DNA of 64,000 bases, taken from contig JAAVTG010000559.1 in the NCBI GenBank assembly GCA_011947345.1, forward strand, positions 186,001-250,000. The letters run 5' to 3'. Numbering within the stretch: position 1 is the first letter of the stretch; every line of letters starts with the position of its first letter. Made by a program: the position numbers and the translations under genes. Below the pieces are notes generated by a model that was given only the letters and a program-made list of their open reading frames with translations, was not told where the DNA came from and ran no database searches. Shown here one piece after another: positions 31,841-43,053 of this stretch. Source of the DNA: Phytophthora quininea (Eukaryota; Oomycota; Peronosporomycetes; Peronosporales; Peronosporaceae).

Positions 31841-33264
31841 CAACAGAGCCTGGGAGCAGCGCTCTCTTGTGGCGTGCCTGGGTCTTTACCAGCTCTCTGG
31901 TCTCCAGTATGGTAAGCTTTCCGGCCGGTTGCACCGTTACCACGTGACCTTTTTGTGACACCAGCACCGGCCGAACAGTGAAAAGATCCTGTCATTGGTG
32001 GAAATTAACTAATCAAAGTCGAGGAAGCCCGCGGGTTGGACGAAATCCGGCTCGTCGTCAGGTCGCGAAGCGTTGCAGTTGCCGACTAAAAGCAGCTGGG
32101 CTCGGGAATTAAAGGGCGAGCACACGAACTGGCTGCCATGTTGCCTCCGAGCGCGAAGCTTCGAGCGTGATCTCCAGCGCTCCTGCATCTCCACCGAGTT
32201 GATTTTCTTCGCAAAGGATGCGGAGTCGCGGTCGTGCCGCCGTCGTCGTGTTAGACCGGGACGGTCGCAGGGGGCCTTTAGCTGTGGAAGCCGCCTGTCG
32301 ATCGGAAATTGGTCTTCCGTCCGTTTGACCACAATGCCAGCAGGACGACCCGAGAAAGCACGTCAACATCACACACGCTGGTATTATTAATTCACTTGGT
32401 GAAGTATCTGCGTAGCGCTGGAGGTTGGATTGCAGCCGCTGGCAGGAAGAACCGTTGTCTATTACAGCGACGCATTCAAATCGTCGCGACCAAAACCATT
32501 CTCAGAGCTGGCGTGCGGGCATCAATCGTGCAGAATCAACGACTTGACCCGGTCGCCGTTTTCGATCTTGCAAGACTTCACTTGGCTTGCCGTAGTTCAT
32601 AGCAAGCCTTGCCATCCTCATCCTTTAGTTTGAATCCGTGAACTCGAGGATAAGCAAAGTTCTCGTGTACGGTATATCTGTACAGCCTGCTCCGCGTCTG
32701 TCGGGTCGAAATTGGACATATTCTCGCAAAGATCGTCGCGCGAAAATTAACTTGGAGCAACGCCAACCTGCAGCTACGCTGGCCAATGGTACATAACTGT
32801 GAGAACAGCATTATGAAAGCACGAGTATTGCCACGATTTCCAGATCGCAGTGGCCCCACCACCAAAAAGATGCGCAACAAAATAGATGAGCTGGAGTGAA
32901 ACGGCATCTTCACAACAGCAACTCTCTCCGAGCACACCCCAAAGCGATGGCACCAGAGATGGACACCCGCTACTGAAATCGATGGAGAATATGCCGTTCC
33001 TACTGGAGAAGAATGTCAAGTCGACGCCAGCCATGCTGTTGGATAATGTGGCAGCTTTCCACCAAATTAACCTATTTAAAGGGCTAAACCATGTTAAGTA
33101 CGACTATCCTATCAACGTTCTCAATCCCAATCGAAGGGGAAAAGCAACGGAAGCCAAGCTCCCAGCGCCCGAGCCACTCGCCGTCCGACCGTCGCCCTCG
33201 CTCGCCGCGTCTTCGTAGCCCCCGCGCTGCATTTGTATTCATTTGTGTGTATTTGCATTCCGCC
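31841..33264. other. Intergenic region, possible gene fragment on the minus strand
   Basis: Mostly featureless. On the minus strand at 32937-32578 a 119-codon frame ends with protein-like sequence (RLYRYTVHENFAYPRVHGF, then KLKDEDGKACYELRQ). A second frame downstream continues IENGDRVKSLILHD. This may be a broken gene or a gene with another indel. I cannot assign a family. The last 200 bases are promoter of the WW-RRM gene. Confidence 0.3.
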
Positions 33265-34377
33265 ATGGCCGACCAAGTGGACCCCAACGCCGGCGCCGAG
33301 GCGCAGACGCCCTCGACCTCGCAGTGGTCGGAGCACAACGCCCCCAACGGCCGCAAGTACTACTACAACGCCGTCACGGGCGAGTCCACGTGGGAGCGGT
33401 GCGTCTCCCAGTTACATACTAGTAGTGCTAGTGCCATCGACTCATTCCGTATCTTGTACATGACAGTCCCGCCGAGCTGGCAGCTCCCCAGACGGAGATC
33501 CCGCGCGCGACTGGCCCCCAGGCTGCCGGCAACTCCACTGGCGCGACTGGCGCTACTGCTGCTCCTGGAGGCTTCCAGCACCCGCAGCTTGGCGGACAAG
33601 GCCCGCAAGGTAATCGTCCAGTCTGTTTAATGAGTTGGATAGAGCCCCTCACTTAGGATTGTGCTTGTAGGTGCCCAGCCTTATGGAGGCTATCCGCAGC
33701 CGTACGGCCAGCCCATGCAGTACCCGCCCCCGTACGGAGGTAGCGGATACATGTATCCGTTCCCGCAGCCTTACGGTGAGAGATCTATCTACTCGTTTTG
33801 GTGCTTGAAGCTGTGTTGCTGACGAATTTGGGGGCAGGTTACGCGCCGCAGATCGTCGGCCCCGGTCCACCCATCCAGACCACGGAGAGCGGCCAAGGTG
33901 AGACACTAGCGTCCTGCTTGCAGTTATTGTGTGGTGCATACTAAAATGTTGAAAAATCGTCACACTTGCCATCGTGTGTGCATGATTGGGAAACATTTGC
34001 GTGTTGTGTATTGTTGCAGGCCCCCTGGATGCAACCTCTTTGTGTTTCACATCCCGAACGACATGACTAACCAGGATCTCTTCAATTACTTCGCTACGTT
34101 CGGCAATGTGATTAGCGCTCGCATCATGGTGGAGAAGGAGACCGGCAGGAGCCGCGGCTTTGGCTTCGTGAGCTACGACAACGCGCCGTCGGCTGAGGCT
34201 GCCATCAAGGGCATGAACGGCTTCCAGGTGGGCCGCAAGCGCCTCAAAGTGCAGCACAAGAAGGAGAAGAACCAGAGCCCCATGTTCGGCGACATGCCCG
34301 GCCACATCGACAGCAACAACGGCAATGGCAACGTCGACATGGCTGCCCAAGGTAGTGGCCCGGCCTCTGGCAATTAG
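33265..34377 (+). CDS. WW domain - RRM RNA-binding protein (CELF/Bruno-like RRM)
   Basis: Protein of 266 residues in five exons (introns 33399-33466, 33610-33670, 33776-33837 and 33898-34019). The WW domain (QWSEHNAPNGRKYYYN, then STWERPAEL) is interrupted by the first intron. A Gly/Pro/Tyr/Gln-rich linker follows, then one RRM with RNP2 CNLFVFHIPND and RNP1 RSRGFGFVSYDNA. The RRM is close to the third RRM of CELF proteins. The WW domain should bind proline-rich partners, so a splicing or mRNA-processing role in the nucleus is likely. One missing C at 34021-34025 is inferred, just after the last splice site, giving GPPGCNLF. Confidence 0.85.
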
Positions 34378-37359
34378 AGCACCCGACGACGGATGACACA
34401 CTACGCTATCAATATTATGGGGCATGTTTGAGGGAGGAGGTGGTCGAAGAAGAGGAGATCGAGAGAAGGAGGAAAAGAGAGAGAAGAAGAAGAAGGAGAG
34501 CAAGCCTAGCGGAGGGCCAGGGGTGATTGTTATGAAGAAGCGAGCGAGTGGTGCTGGTGCACCTCGGTACACAGCAACCCGATCGATGGAAAACAACAGA
34601 AAAAGAAGACGGAGGAGCACAGCGAGCTTAGCCCGGCAGGAGTCAAGTTACTCAGCCAAGCAACCAGGAGAAGGGCCAGGTCGACCTGCTTACGTGTCGT
34701 GTTCCCGAAATGCATATCCAGTGACGTTTAGCCTCGGCCGTGGACGGAAAGGAGCGTTTGGTGCATACGTAGCGTTCGGTAGCAAGCAGGAGGCTTAGCC
34801 TGTCAAACTCATAAAAGCAAAGACCTGTCGGGCCGGTTGCGCTGTGTCCACGAATTGCCTTGCCACTTCAATTTGCGAGAAGATCGCACGAATTGACGAG
34901 GCCTTCAACGGAATCCTGTGAGTCATCCCCAAGGCGTTCGAGCGACTGCAGCCAGTCATTCCCTTCGGCAAGAGTGAAGCCTGCCTTCAGCTGCGGTCGT
35001 CCCCACGAGGCAAGGACTTATCACACCAGCAGCTTGTCTCACTTGGCTCCGGTTCCTGTTCCTGCACCGGCGAGTTGACAGAGCAAGTTGCACCGCGGAA
35101 TGACTGGCGTCGGCGCACTGTCAGTGACGAGACGCCCTTCAGTCATCCGCGCTGCCGTGTCCAACACGGACGAGCCGTGTGCTCCTGCGGATCCGTTCAC
35201 AGCATCCAACCAAGACCTCCATGCACTGCGTGTTGGCAGCAACCGCTATCCTTCTGAATTTGCACCGCAGCTGCGGTTGCTCACCATAGCTAGTCACTGT
35301 AGAGCCTCTAGCTCTAGTATAGGACGGTTCCTGCTTGTATTGTAGCAAGCGCCGCAGAGCGCTTGACATGGCGGCGATTAAAAGCCCTTCGACATTGACA
35401 GCGTCCGGGCTGATCCATCAGAGAGCACTCCAAAAGGCATTTCTGTTCGCCTGAATGCCTGGGCAGCAAGCTGGCTTTCTTCGTGCAATCGAGGCAAGCG
35501 AACGCTGGTTTAACGCTGCGTTGGGTTGGCCTCGCGCGTGATCTCGCGCCCCGAAATCTGCGCCGAGGCAGCAACGGCACCAACACGTTGAGAGACCAGC
35601 CTCGATGTTGTGACCGTTGCAGGAATCGATAGGAAGCGCGAAACCCTGTGACAGCTCCAAGCCGGGGTGCGTCCTATCAATTTCCCCGGCGCTGTCGACA
35701 AGCGGCGGCGGTGACGATGTCGACACGGCGGAACCACCTCCTCGCCGCCTTGTCTAGCTTTTGAGTGCCCAGCGAATGCAACGAAGAGCTGCGCCAAGAA
35801 CGCTGGGCTTTCACGAGAGCTCCACGTGGTGTCGAGCTTGGTGACCGGCTGGGCTCAGTGAGCAGGTTGTCATGTGATGGCCAGCTGGCGCCGTCATGCC
35901 CGCAGGTTTAGCGGCGCAGATGCCTTTGGGCGCACGTGAAATGTAATGCAGCCGCAGCTATCTGTGGCGTCCATTTCCCTCAGCTTCGTGAATGTCGGGG
36001 CTCGAGCTCCCGTCATTGCCTTTGTTTACAGCAGTCAAGGCTGGTAAGCAAAAGAAAATACTAGTAACTCGGTTCTGGTTGATGAAAAGCCTAGCATCGA
36101 TAGGCGTCCATCCGGTACCAAATAAAGTTATCCAACACCTCGGGCACCGCTAGCGACAAGAAGCCTCACATTCTTCTACGATGCTGGCACTCGGGCTGTG
36201 CCGGGCTTTCCAGCAGTCGAGCCGCCCCCATCCAAGAAAGTGCCTGGCAAAATTGAGCCTCTGTTCTCTCTAAACAAGCCGGAAGACCAGGAAGACAAAC
36301 AACGTTCTGCTGAAAACTGAAGTTGCTGTTCCAGTTGTAGACGGGTCGCTGACAACGCGACGACTGCATCGAGCAGTCGACCAGTTCAACATCTCCAGCA
36401 TCGCATTCCTTTTGAAAGAGTCGCTTTTGTCTGTCTCGTCGTCAAGCGAGTGCTCGAGCCAGGGCGGAACGACAATGTACTTTTGAAGTATAATACAAGA
36501 ATTGATGCAGCTACGCGTTCGTCTGCCGTCAAGCTCCGACAGAGGACCTCTTACCTCTCGGCAGCGGTGTCTGACCAATTTCGCCATCATGCCAAGCAGC
36601 ACTTATTTCATCTCGCCAAACCCAACCGCTTCCAGACGCTTGATTCCTCTGATCGACAGTTCCGTATCGAAACATCGCAAATCCCCTGCAATCGGCGGTT
36701 TACAGCAGCAGACGGCAGTGGAGGGTTTGAGCTTATCTGAATAAGCAAAAATGCTCCAGCATGCGGAGCAATTCCTGCCCACAGCCTTCAAGGCGGACAC
36801 GGAAATCGCCCCGGATATTCGTCAATTCATCCTCGACACATTTGATAGCTTGACAGTTCAGCAGGACCCTTCTTTTGACTCATTTTGCAGCAACTTGATC
36901 TCCAGCTGTACATGTACAGGTAGTTTATGACCGAGCTGGCTGTTCCAGCAAGTCAAATCCCAAATCGTCTCTTGCCGAGCGGTTAAAGCATTCGCAGGAA
37001 ATCACCGCATTTACACAACTACAGGCTTTGGATCCTGTACTGAAGAGATAGCCATTGCCGCCATATTCAACCAAGAGCTGCAGAGCTTGGACTGCATGGA
37101 CCACAGGAGTCGAGGAGCTGCTTTGCCGGTGTCTCAACAGCTTGTCCGGTGCTTGATACAGCGGCTAGGTCGACAGTCTTGCTCTTGCCTTCTGACGCGA
37201 CTCTTGTGCTTTCATATGTAACAGACGAGCCGGACGGGGGATGCGTAGCTAATCATGCGTCCCACAGTGCACCGTGCCACTTTGACTAGCAAAACCGGGC
37301 GAACTGATCCAGATGGCCGCTAGCATCTGCCGGGGCGGTCTCCGGCAGCGCTCCGGTTT
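34378..37359. other. Long intergenic region with purine-rich tract and possible coding remnants
   Basis: About 3 kb without a supported gene. The first part is probably the 3' UTR of the WW-RRM gene and holds a purine-rich tract at 34428-34505. On the plus strand 36751-36930 reads as a natural-looking peptide (MLQHAEQFLPTAFKADTEIA onward), and 36988-37222 in another frame contains TTTGFGSCTEEIAIAAIFNQ. These may be pieces of one decayed or error-split gene of unknown family. I saw no RNA gene or repeat array. Confidence 0.35.
34428..34505 (+). repeat. Purine-rich low-complexity tract
   Basis: The plus strand is almost entirely A and G (gagggaggaggtgg, then repeated gaagaag/gagaag units). It lies just after the stop codon of the WW-RRM gene, so it is likely in its 3' UTR. 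Confidence 0.7.
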
Positions 37360-37377
37360 GCTCACTTCAGCATTTGC
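37360..37377 (+). promoter_or_regulatory. Oomycete initiator (INR-FPR)-like element
   Basis: GCTCACTTCAGCATTTGC matches the oomycete initiator consensus GCTCATTYBNCAWTTT at nearly every position. It lies about 60 bases upstream of the zinc-finger gene start at 37438. Confidence 0.6.
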
Positions 37378-37437
37378 TTCGTCGGGCTCAAGTGGTATTT
37401 CGTCCTTCTGATTGTACACGTCACCTCCACCACCACG

Positions 37438-37953
37438 ATGGACGCCTTCCTTCAGATCTTCACCTCGGCCAAGTCGGCACCCGAAGTCTCCAAGCAGCAA
37501 AAGCCGGTGCTGCTCGCCACAGGCTCGCACCCGGCGCGCCACACGCCCGTGCAGACGCAGCCCGCTCAACCCGTGGAGCTGCCGCGCCGCCGCATCGCCC
37601 ACTGGGACAAGAAGCGCGAGAAGTGTGCCAACTGCCAGCACATTTACCTCAAGACGCTGAGCCAGCACCCGGGCTTCTGCTCCGTGGACTGCAAGTCCAA
37701 CATGGTCTACCTCGAGAAGGTCAACCGCACCATCCGCGCCATGAAGGATGCCGTGCAGGAGCAGCGTCAGAAGAAGGAAGACGAGCAGACACAGCAGCAG
37801 AAGCAACAGGAAGTGCAGAAGGAGGAGGAATCCTCGACCGAGGACGACCTCGAAGTGGTGGATGCGGACTGCAAGACGTTCGCCGAGTTCGGCCTCGAGT
37901 CGCGTATTCTCAAGGCCAGCAACGTCGAGTGGGCCTTCAGCGCCATGTATTAA
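37438..37953 (+). CDS. FCS-like zinc-finger (FLZ-type) protein, copy 1
   Basis: Intact single-exon protein of 171 residues. Its core is a C-x2-C ... FCS-x2-C zinc finger (REKCANCQHIYLKTLSQHP, then GFCSVDCKSNM), similar in spacing to the plant FCS-like zinc finger, which mediates protein interaction. A Gln/Lys/Glu-rich helix follows, and the C terminus ends NVEWAFSAMY. A paralogue with the same core and the same last residues is encoded on the opposite strand at 47173-47619. Function is not known. The FLZ comparison rests on cysteine spacing and the FCS motif. Confidence 0.75.
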   Translation: MDAFLQIFTSAKSAPEVSKQQKPVLLATGSHPARHTPVQTQPAQPVELPRRRIAHWDKKREKCANCQHIYLKTLSQHPGFCSVDCKSNMVYLEKVNRTIRAMKDAVQEQRQKKEDEQTQQQKQQEVQKEEESSTEDDLEVVDADCKTFAEFGLESRILKASNVEWAFSAMY

Positions 37954-38167
37954 GCACGATCTGCACGAACGCAGTCGTGTTGTACCCTAACAACTATAGA
38001 GCTTCATGTAGATAGATGTATCACAGCCAATTGTACAGACGATAATTAGAAGTGTAAACCAACCACGTCGAATGCAACACCTTTTTATCAACAACCACCG
38101 AGCTTCATATGAATGCAAAAATTCCACGCACTTGGTTCATATTGAACGGGGACGAATTACCACGTGG

Positions 38168-39552
38168 CTACAGGACGTATTGGGCCAGCAGCAGAAGCAG
38201 CACGAGGAGTACCGGCAGCAATATGTACAAGGCGTTGAAGCTCGGCTCTGGCATGATGGACGCGAAATCCGCAGGGCCATCTAACGCTCCACCGATCTCC
38301 ATGGCACTCCACACTCCTCCGTCGTGCTCGAGGTCGCTGCCGAGGATTTCGAGCGCATTGTTGACTGCCTGGTGTACGTCTTCGTCGGGAAACACGTGGA
38401 TCGTGGCGGAAAAGTGACGACTGGACCCGATCGCAGTCCGCCAGGGCACAATGCCTCGCTGGGCAAGACGCACCACGCCGCCTTCCGTGAAAGCATCGTT
38501 CGGTTGGACTGCAAATAAAAATCCACTCAGTGATGAGCTCGTCGACTAGCTACGAAAGTAGTGCTTGCTTACCGTCATCGTCCTCAGCCCACCGTTCACG
38601 AGCCAGCTCCACACGTACCAGCACCGACTTGATGAAATCCTGTTTCAGGTATTTGACGGCGATATCTTGAGCGTCGGGCTCGTTCAGAGACACATAAGCG
38701 ACACAGCTAATCGCTCCGTGAACGCCACCCAGCGGCTGACGATAAGCACAAACGTTTAGTTAGTACCTCTCGGCAGCAATTTCAATCTTTCGCCACTACA
38801 CTCACATCCTCGACGGTCTTGTGGGGCACCGGAGGCGTCAGCGTCATCAGGTTCATGTGCTGCACCACGGGGTCGCCTGTCGTCTTAGGCACCGCCAAGG
38901 AATCTTCCACACGTCGGAACAGCGGCTTCATTTGGGCCTCCACTTCGTTCATCCGCTGCTCCGCCAGCTCAGCTGCAGCCAGCGTCGCATTGGGCGACAC
39001 GTTTACAAACGGGGTGGGTTCGTCCAAGTCGATCAGCGTGCGGTACTGCTTGAATCGGAGCTCCATAGTCGGACACTTTTGCTCCGCCGGCGTCATCTGC
39101 GTCTTCTTGACGTCGGTCACGTCGTAAAAGCTCTGGAACGCAACGTCACCGCTGGACGAAACCAGCGCCAAGTAGTGCAAATCGTCCGTGACACGAATAC
39201 CGGACGGTGGGGCCACCACTTCAGCCACGGCGCGGAGGTAGGGAATCGCTTGATCCGCGACGTCTTGAGTCGACACCACGTACAGGCCCAGCACCGCGAT
39301 GCCTCCAGGCAGCAGGCGACCCACCTGCTGCGCCACTTCTTGCACCCATTCGACTGAGACGTCGTTGAGTCCCTTGGGCGCTTCGCCGTCCTCGCTCTCG
39401 GACGGAATGGGAACTGCTGCCAGCACGGAATCGCCAATGTTGGAAGGGCTCACTTGGCCCACCACCAGCCCCAAATCGAAGCCCGAACGAGCGATTTCCG
39501 CCCAAAAGGTGGCGACTGGATCGTCGACAATCACGTGGCGCGAACGGCTCAT
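38168..39552 (-). CDS. ODR-4-like protein
   Basis: Protein of 416 residues in three exons (introns 38736-38805 and 38509-38572), free of indels. It resembles ODR-4, a tail-anchored endoplasmic-reticulum protein that helps deliver receptors to cilia in nematodes. The N-terminal part has GLVVGQVSPSNIGDSVLAAV, VQEVAQQVGRLLPGGIAVLG and LYVVSTQDVAD. The middle has ISCVAYVSLNEPDAQDIAV. The C terminus is a single hydrophobic helix of about 20 residues (ALYILLPVLLVLLLLLAQYV). The family call is from the LPGGI block, overall order and tail anchor. It converges with the zinc-finger gene. Confidence 0.75.
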
Positions 39553-39943
39553 GCTGCGTGTGCTTGGAGGTGTCGGGGGTCTTGGTGCTGCGGCGCGAGG
39601 AGCGTGGATGACGAAAGGACTTGGCTGAAAGCGACGTCAGACTAGAAAAAAATCTAGGAGCCGTATGATTGGAAGAAAGAGGGGATTTCCTCTGCGCGGA
39701 AATGATTGCAATAAATTCCCAAAAGCGAGCCCAAACTAAACTAAGTCTCAAAGACGGTTTTAAGCTAAAAGTAACTCGTTAACACCTGGAAAGTCTCCAG
39801 CGGTAAGTCTCAACGGGTGTTTTAACTTCACGAAGTCCTGTCGATTGAGTTGCAAGTCTTAAGATAAGACTTGGATTTTAAAGACTTATGTAGTGCACAC
39901 ACTTGAACCCTCTCCTCCACTCGTCAACGCGGACCGAAGCTCG

Positions 39944-40660
39944 ATGGGGAAGGGACCCGAGTGGAGCTCCGAGGAGACCGTCACGCTGTCCAAAGCATAG
40001 TTAAACACGCCACAGAGCGCTATCCTATGTGCTGGGATGAAGAAGGACACGTTTTATCAGCGTGCTTACCAGAGCTGGCTTGCCAACAAGAGCGCTGAAA
40101 CCGATGAGCGATCCGAGACCCCAATCTCGGGGAGATGGAAGAAACTTCAACCAGAAGTGAGTAAATTTGAAGGGATTTATTTGAAGCTGATGAGTAGAGA
40201 ATGGTCAGGATGGAACGAAGACACGTATCTAAAAGCCGCTATGGATGTTTACTTGGAGAGATGTTTGAATTTCATGCTGTCTGGCTGGAACTTCGGGACA
40301 AGCCTAAGTGCACAAGGCTACTCACAACTACGACCGGACCCAAGCGGAATGCCTCAGGTCTGCCATCCACCACACTGGGCCACCGCGGGTGCTAGGCCTG
40401 GGGTCCTATCTGGGAGAGAACACACGATAATAGGGATCTAGCGGTTCAAGCTCCCATATCTTCGTTTCAGGTGCCTTGAAAACATTCGTTACACGGAAGA
40501 CGGCAAGAAAATTAAAGTCGACCTTGTTGTGGACCCGATGTATGCTCAGATCAGCGACGAACAGGAGCGCAAAGGGTGGTCTTTCGAACTGGCCCCTTCT
40601 CCTGCGTCAACACCATCGTCCGAGTCCATGTCAACATCGGATACCACTGGTGTGTAGCAG
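39944..40660 (+). pseudogene. Trihelix/Myb-SANT-like transposon-associated gene, broken
   Basis: The reading starts MGKGPEWSSEETVTLSKA and then meets TAG at 39998-40000, where a Trp codon is expected. It continues in the same frame with a SANT-like block (FYQRAYQSWLANKS, RWKKLQPEVSKFEGIYLKL, WNEDTYLKAAMDVYL). A one-base shift near 40260 leads to MFEFHAVWLELRDKPKC, the usual end of this domain, and a further segment at 40491-40660 reads VDPMYAQISDEQERKGWSF. In plants and oomycetes such proteins accompany PIF/Harbinger elements. The stop is a substitution, not a run-length error, so this copy looks dead. Confidence 0.5.
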
Positions 40661-41616
40661 TGGTTGATATTCTTGGGAAGCTTGCCCACGAATACATAAA
40701 AGTCCACGTAGACGAAAGGCGATAAAGGTCTCGGTGCGCTCTTTCCAACCCTGATAGATGCCTATTGTAAGGAATATCACGAAGTGGACGGTTAGAGCTG
40801 TGGTGGAATTGTCCTCTTCTTGTCGGATGCCACGTACGATGAACACCATTTCCCGCTTCAAGTACGGCTCATAACTTCTTCAGTCACCAAAATTGTGTGA
40901 TCGTTAAGCCCTACACCACAACTAGTAACAGTAATTGATGCGTACGTCGATGATTTAATCTTATGTTATATACAGAGAGGGTTACACTGTAATTTTGTGG
41001 TGTTAATCGCTCATGACCAGAAACGAGGTTGTGACAATTCTCCGTATGCGTTTCTATTCGGACTATATTTCGAGACCAGGCCGCTTCGGGACCCTGGAAC
41101 AACCTTTCATCGCACCCGACGGGCAGACTCCAATGAAATCATGCGCTACTTTGCAACATAAACACAGTATACGCAGGTATACGAATTTGCGGTTATATAA
41201 TCTGTATTTGATACGCACGCCGTGCTATAAAGAGACGTGGCACAGCGCCTCAATAGAGTGTTGTAGCAAGATTATGTTTGTACACGATATTTCGATAATC
41301 TTACTGCATATTAAACGTGCTGTGGTCTAATAGGTTTTGCGAAGGAGGACTATCGGGACGTGTAACTTTGTTCATTTGAAGCAATTCTGACTCTTAACCC
41401 CTGTGCTCCCGTACTCTGTATTATACAGAATACTCAGTATGATAGGATCTAACGTTTTTAGTTTATTAAGAGCTTGTATAGAGAGGTAATCAGGCAAAAT
41501 TCGCATAGAAGGACTGTGACGGGAAGCTATGCGCACACTTTCCGTGACACAAAAAGCGCAGTATATATATGGGTGGGAGGTAGCTGGCCTCACTGTGGAA
41601 AATTGCGCCGATCGCA
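40661..41616. other. AT-rich intergenic sequence in the accessory island
   Basis: No frame here resembles a protein. Base composition is more AT-rich than in flanking gene blocks. It is probably decayed repeat DNA. Confidence 0.4.
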
Positions 41617-42590
41617 ATGAATAGCGGGGAGAAGGCGCTCAAACGTCTGTGGAAGGAGCTCCTACCCGCTGGCTGGAAGACCTGCAAGCCTTCTGGTCTT
41701 AGTTCAGATGGGGTGTACGTGAAGCCATGCGTGAAAGGGTGTCTAGACCTCTCAAAAAAAAGGACAAGATTGTTTTGGCGGTAAGTCGATATATATTGTA
41801 CTTTGCTTGCGCTCTAGCGCTAATACTTCTGCTGTAGGTGTACCATCTCTTCTAGATTATGTCATAACCACCAACGATGCTGAAGCACCTATTTCACCTC
41901 CTCGGGGCGCTTTGGGTACGGAAGACCAAAGCCACGAGCTTACCGCGGCAGCAGAGCCTTCGATGCCAGCTCCGCCTGCTGGAGGACGTCAGCAAGATCA
42001 AGCACAGCTCTCTCACGCATTGGGATCGACGCCCCCATAGCCTGCATGCCTCCCTCAAACCCACGACTGCCTCCACCGCTGATTGCTTCTCCGTCACCTG
42101 CTAAATCGGCAGCTCCACTGTCTACATAATTGCCAGTTTTGACAAGGCGCCGTTATCGTGGTGAGCGGATCGATGACGACGAAGCAACCAAAGGCGACGA
42201 CGATATCGAACCTATCAATTTGTTTGATAGGGAAGCGTTTTTGGATGCGCTGCGTCGCGAGGTCTTTTTGACACTGCTTCCGCTGACGATGTTAACAAGT
42301 GTTTGGCTTCCTCGAATGACGGAGATTTGTCGGGTAGTGAGTGTGAGGATGTCATAAACAGCAGCAACGACGATATTTTGGGCGATGAAGGAGAGGCCAA
42401 TACATGAACTCTTCAAATGAGAGTGAAGAAGAGGTAGAACCGACATTTGAGGCAACGGATTGGATCTCCGGGCGCTCGCAGCTAATGGTTGGACAGTGTA
42501 CGACGCCGATCGTTGTGGTGAGTCTGTATTATACAGAACAGAGCATGTGACCGAATATCACAAAATATTAGGAACAAGTACATCCAGAGT
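41617..42590 (+). mobile_element. Decayed piggyBac-like element, N-terminal part only
   Basis: At 41617 a frame reads MNSGEKALKRLWKELLPAGW, then KTCKPSGLSSDGVYVKP. This is the short N-terminal domain I associate with oomycete piggyBac-like proteins. Further pieces in shifting frames follow: an acidic block (GERIDDDEATKGDDDIEPIN, DREAFLDALRRE) at 42160-42260, and ANGWTVYDADRCGESVLYR near 42480-42535. Several frameshifts and stops separate them, and no DDE catalytic domain is visible. The identification is by resemblance only. Confidence 0.35.
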
Positions 42591-42868
42591 CGGCCCGTTC
42601 TCACTGACATAGGCGACATTAAGGCCTAGTTGGTCCGCCAACAGCTCTACAGGTAACTGAAGCAGCTACAGCAACTACGCCAACGAGGCCCGCTGGGATT
42701 TAACGCATGTTCGCACATCTTTGATCGTTTGCTGAAGCTTAAATTGATTCTCGTGGGGCTGCCATCATTCATAAAAGACAGACTAGACAAGATGCGCGAG
42801 AACCTTAGAAAGTAACAACGAGCTGATAAGCCCAGAGGTTCAACAGAGATTATTGTCGCATTCTACGA

Positions 42869-42883
42869 ACCGGTATTACCGGT
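42869..42883. repeat. Near-palindromic 15-mer, copy 1
   Basis: The bases accggtattaccggt form a near-perfect palindrome. A second copy lies 46 bases further on. Confidence 0.6.
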
Positions 42884-42914
42884 CATTTGCAATCTCAACA
42901 GCCTAACACTGCAA

Positions 42915-42929
42915 TCGGTATTACCGGTA
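42915..42929. repeat. Near-palindromic 15-mer, copy 2
   Basis: The bases tcggtattaccggta repeat copy 1 with its first and last base changed. Confidence 0.6.
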
Positions 42930-42976
42930 TAGTCAAAACTACCTACACTGTTCAAAGCATTTAGTGATAGTGGGGA

Positions 42977-43053
42977 AATAGTGTTAGTTTTGAATGAGTG
43001 TTATTAACAGTAATATGTGTGAGACCTTGCAGCCATAAAAACTAACACTATTT
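42977..43053. repeat. Inverted repeat (hairpin-forming)
   Basis: The arm aaatagtgttagtttt at 42977-42992 is the reverse complement of aaaactaacactattt at 43037-43052. About 44 bases separate the arms. This could be the end of a small inverted-repeat element or a transcript hairpin. No protein is encoded between them. Confidence 0.65.

Noticed and set aside
33649..34620. 323-codon minus-strand frame
   Set aside because: It is antisense to the WW-RRM gene, whose RRM and splice sites explain the sequence.
34424..34798. A 124-codon Arg/Lys/Glu-rich frame after the WW-RRM gene
   Set aside because: It is produced by the purine-rich tract in the probable 3' UTR. The rest lacks any motif.
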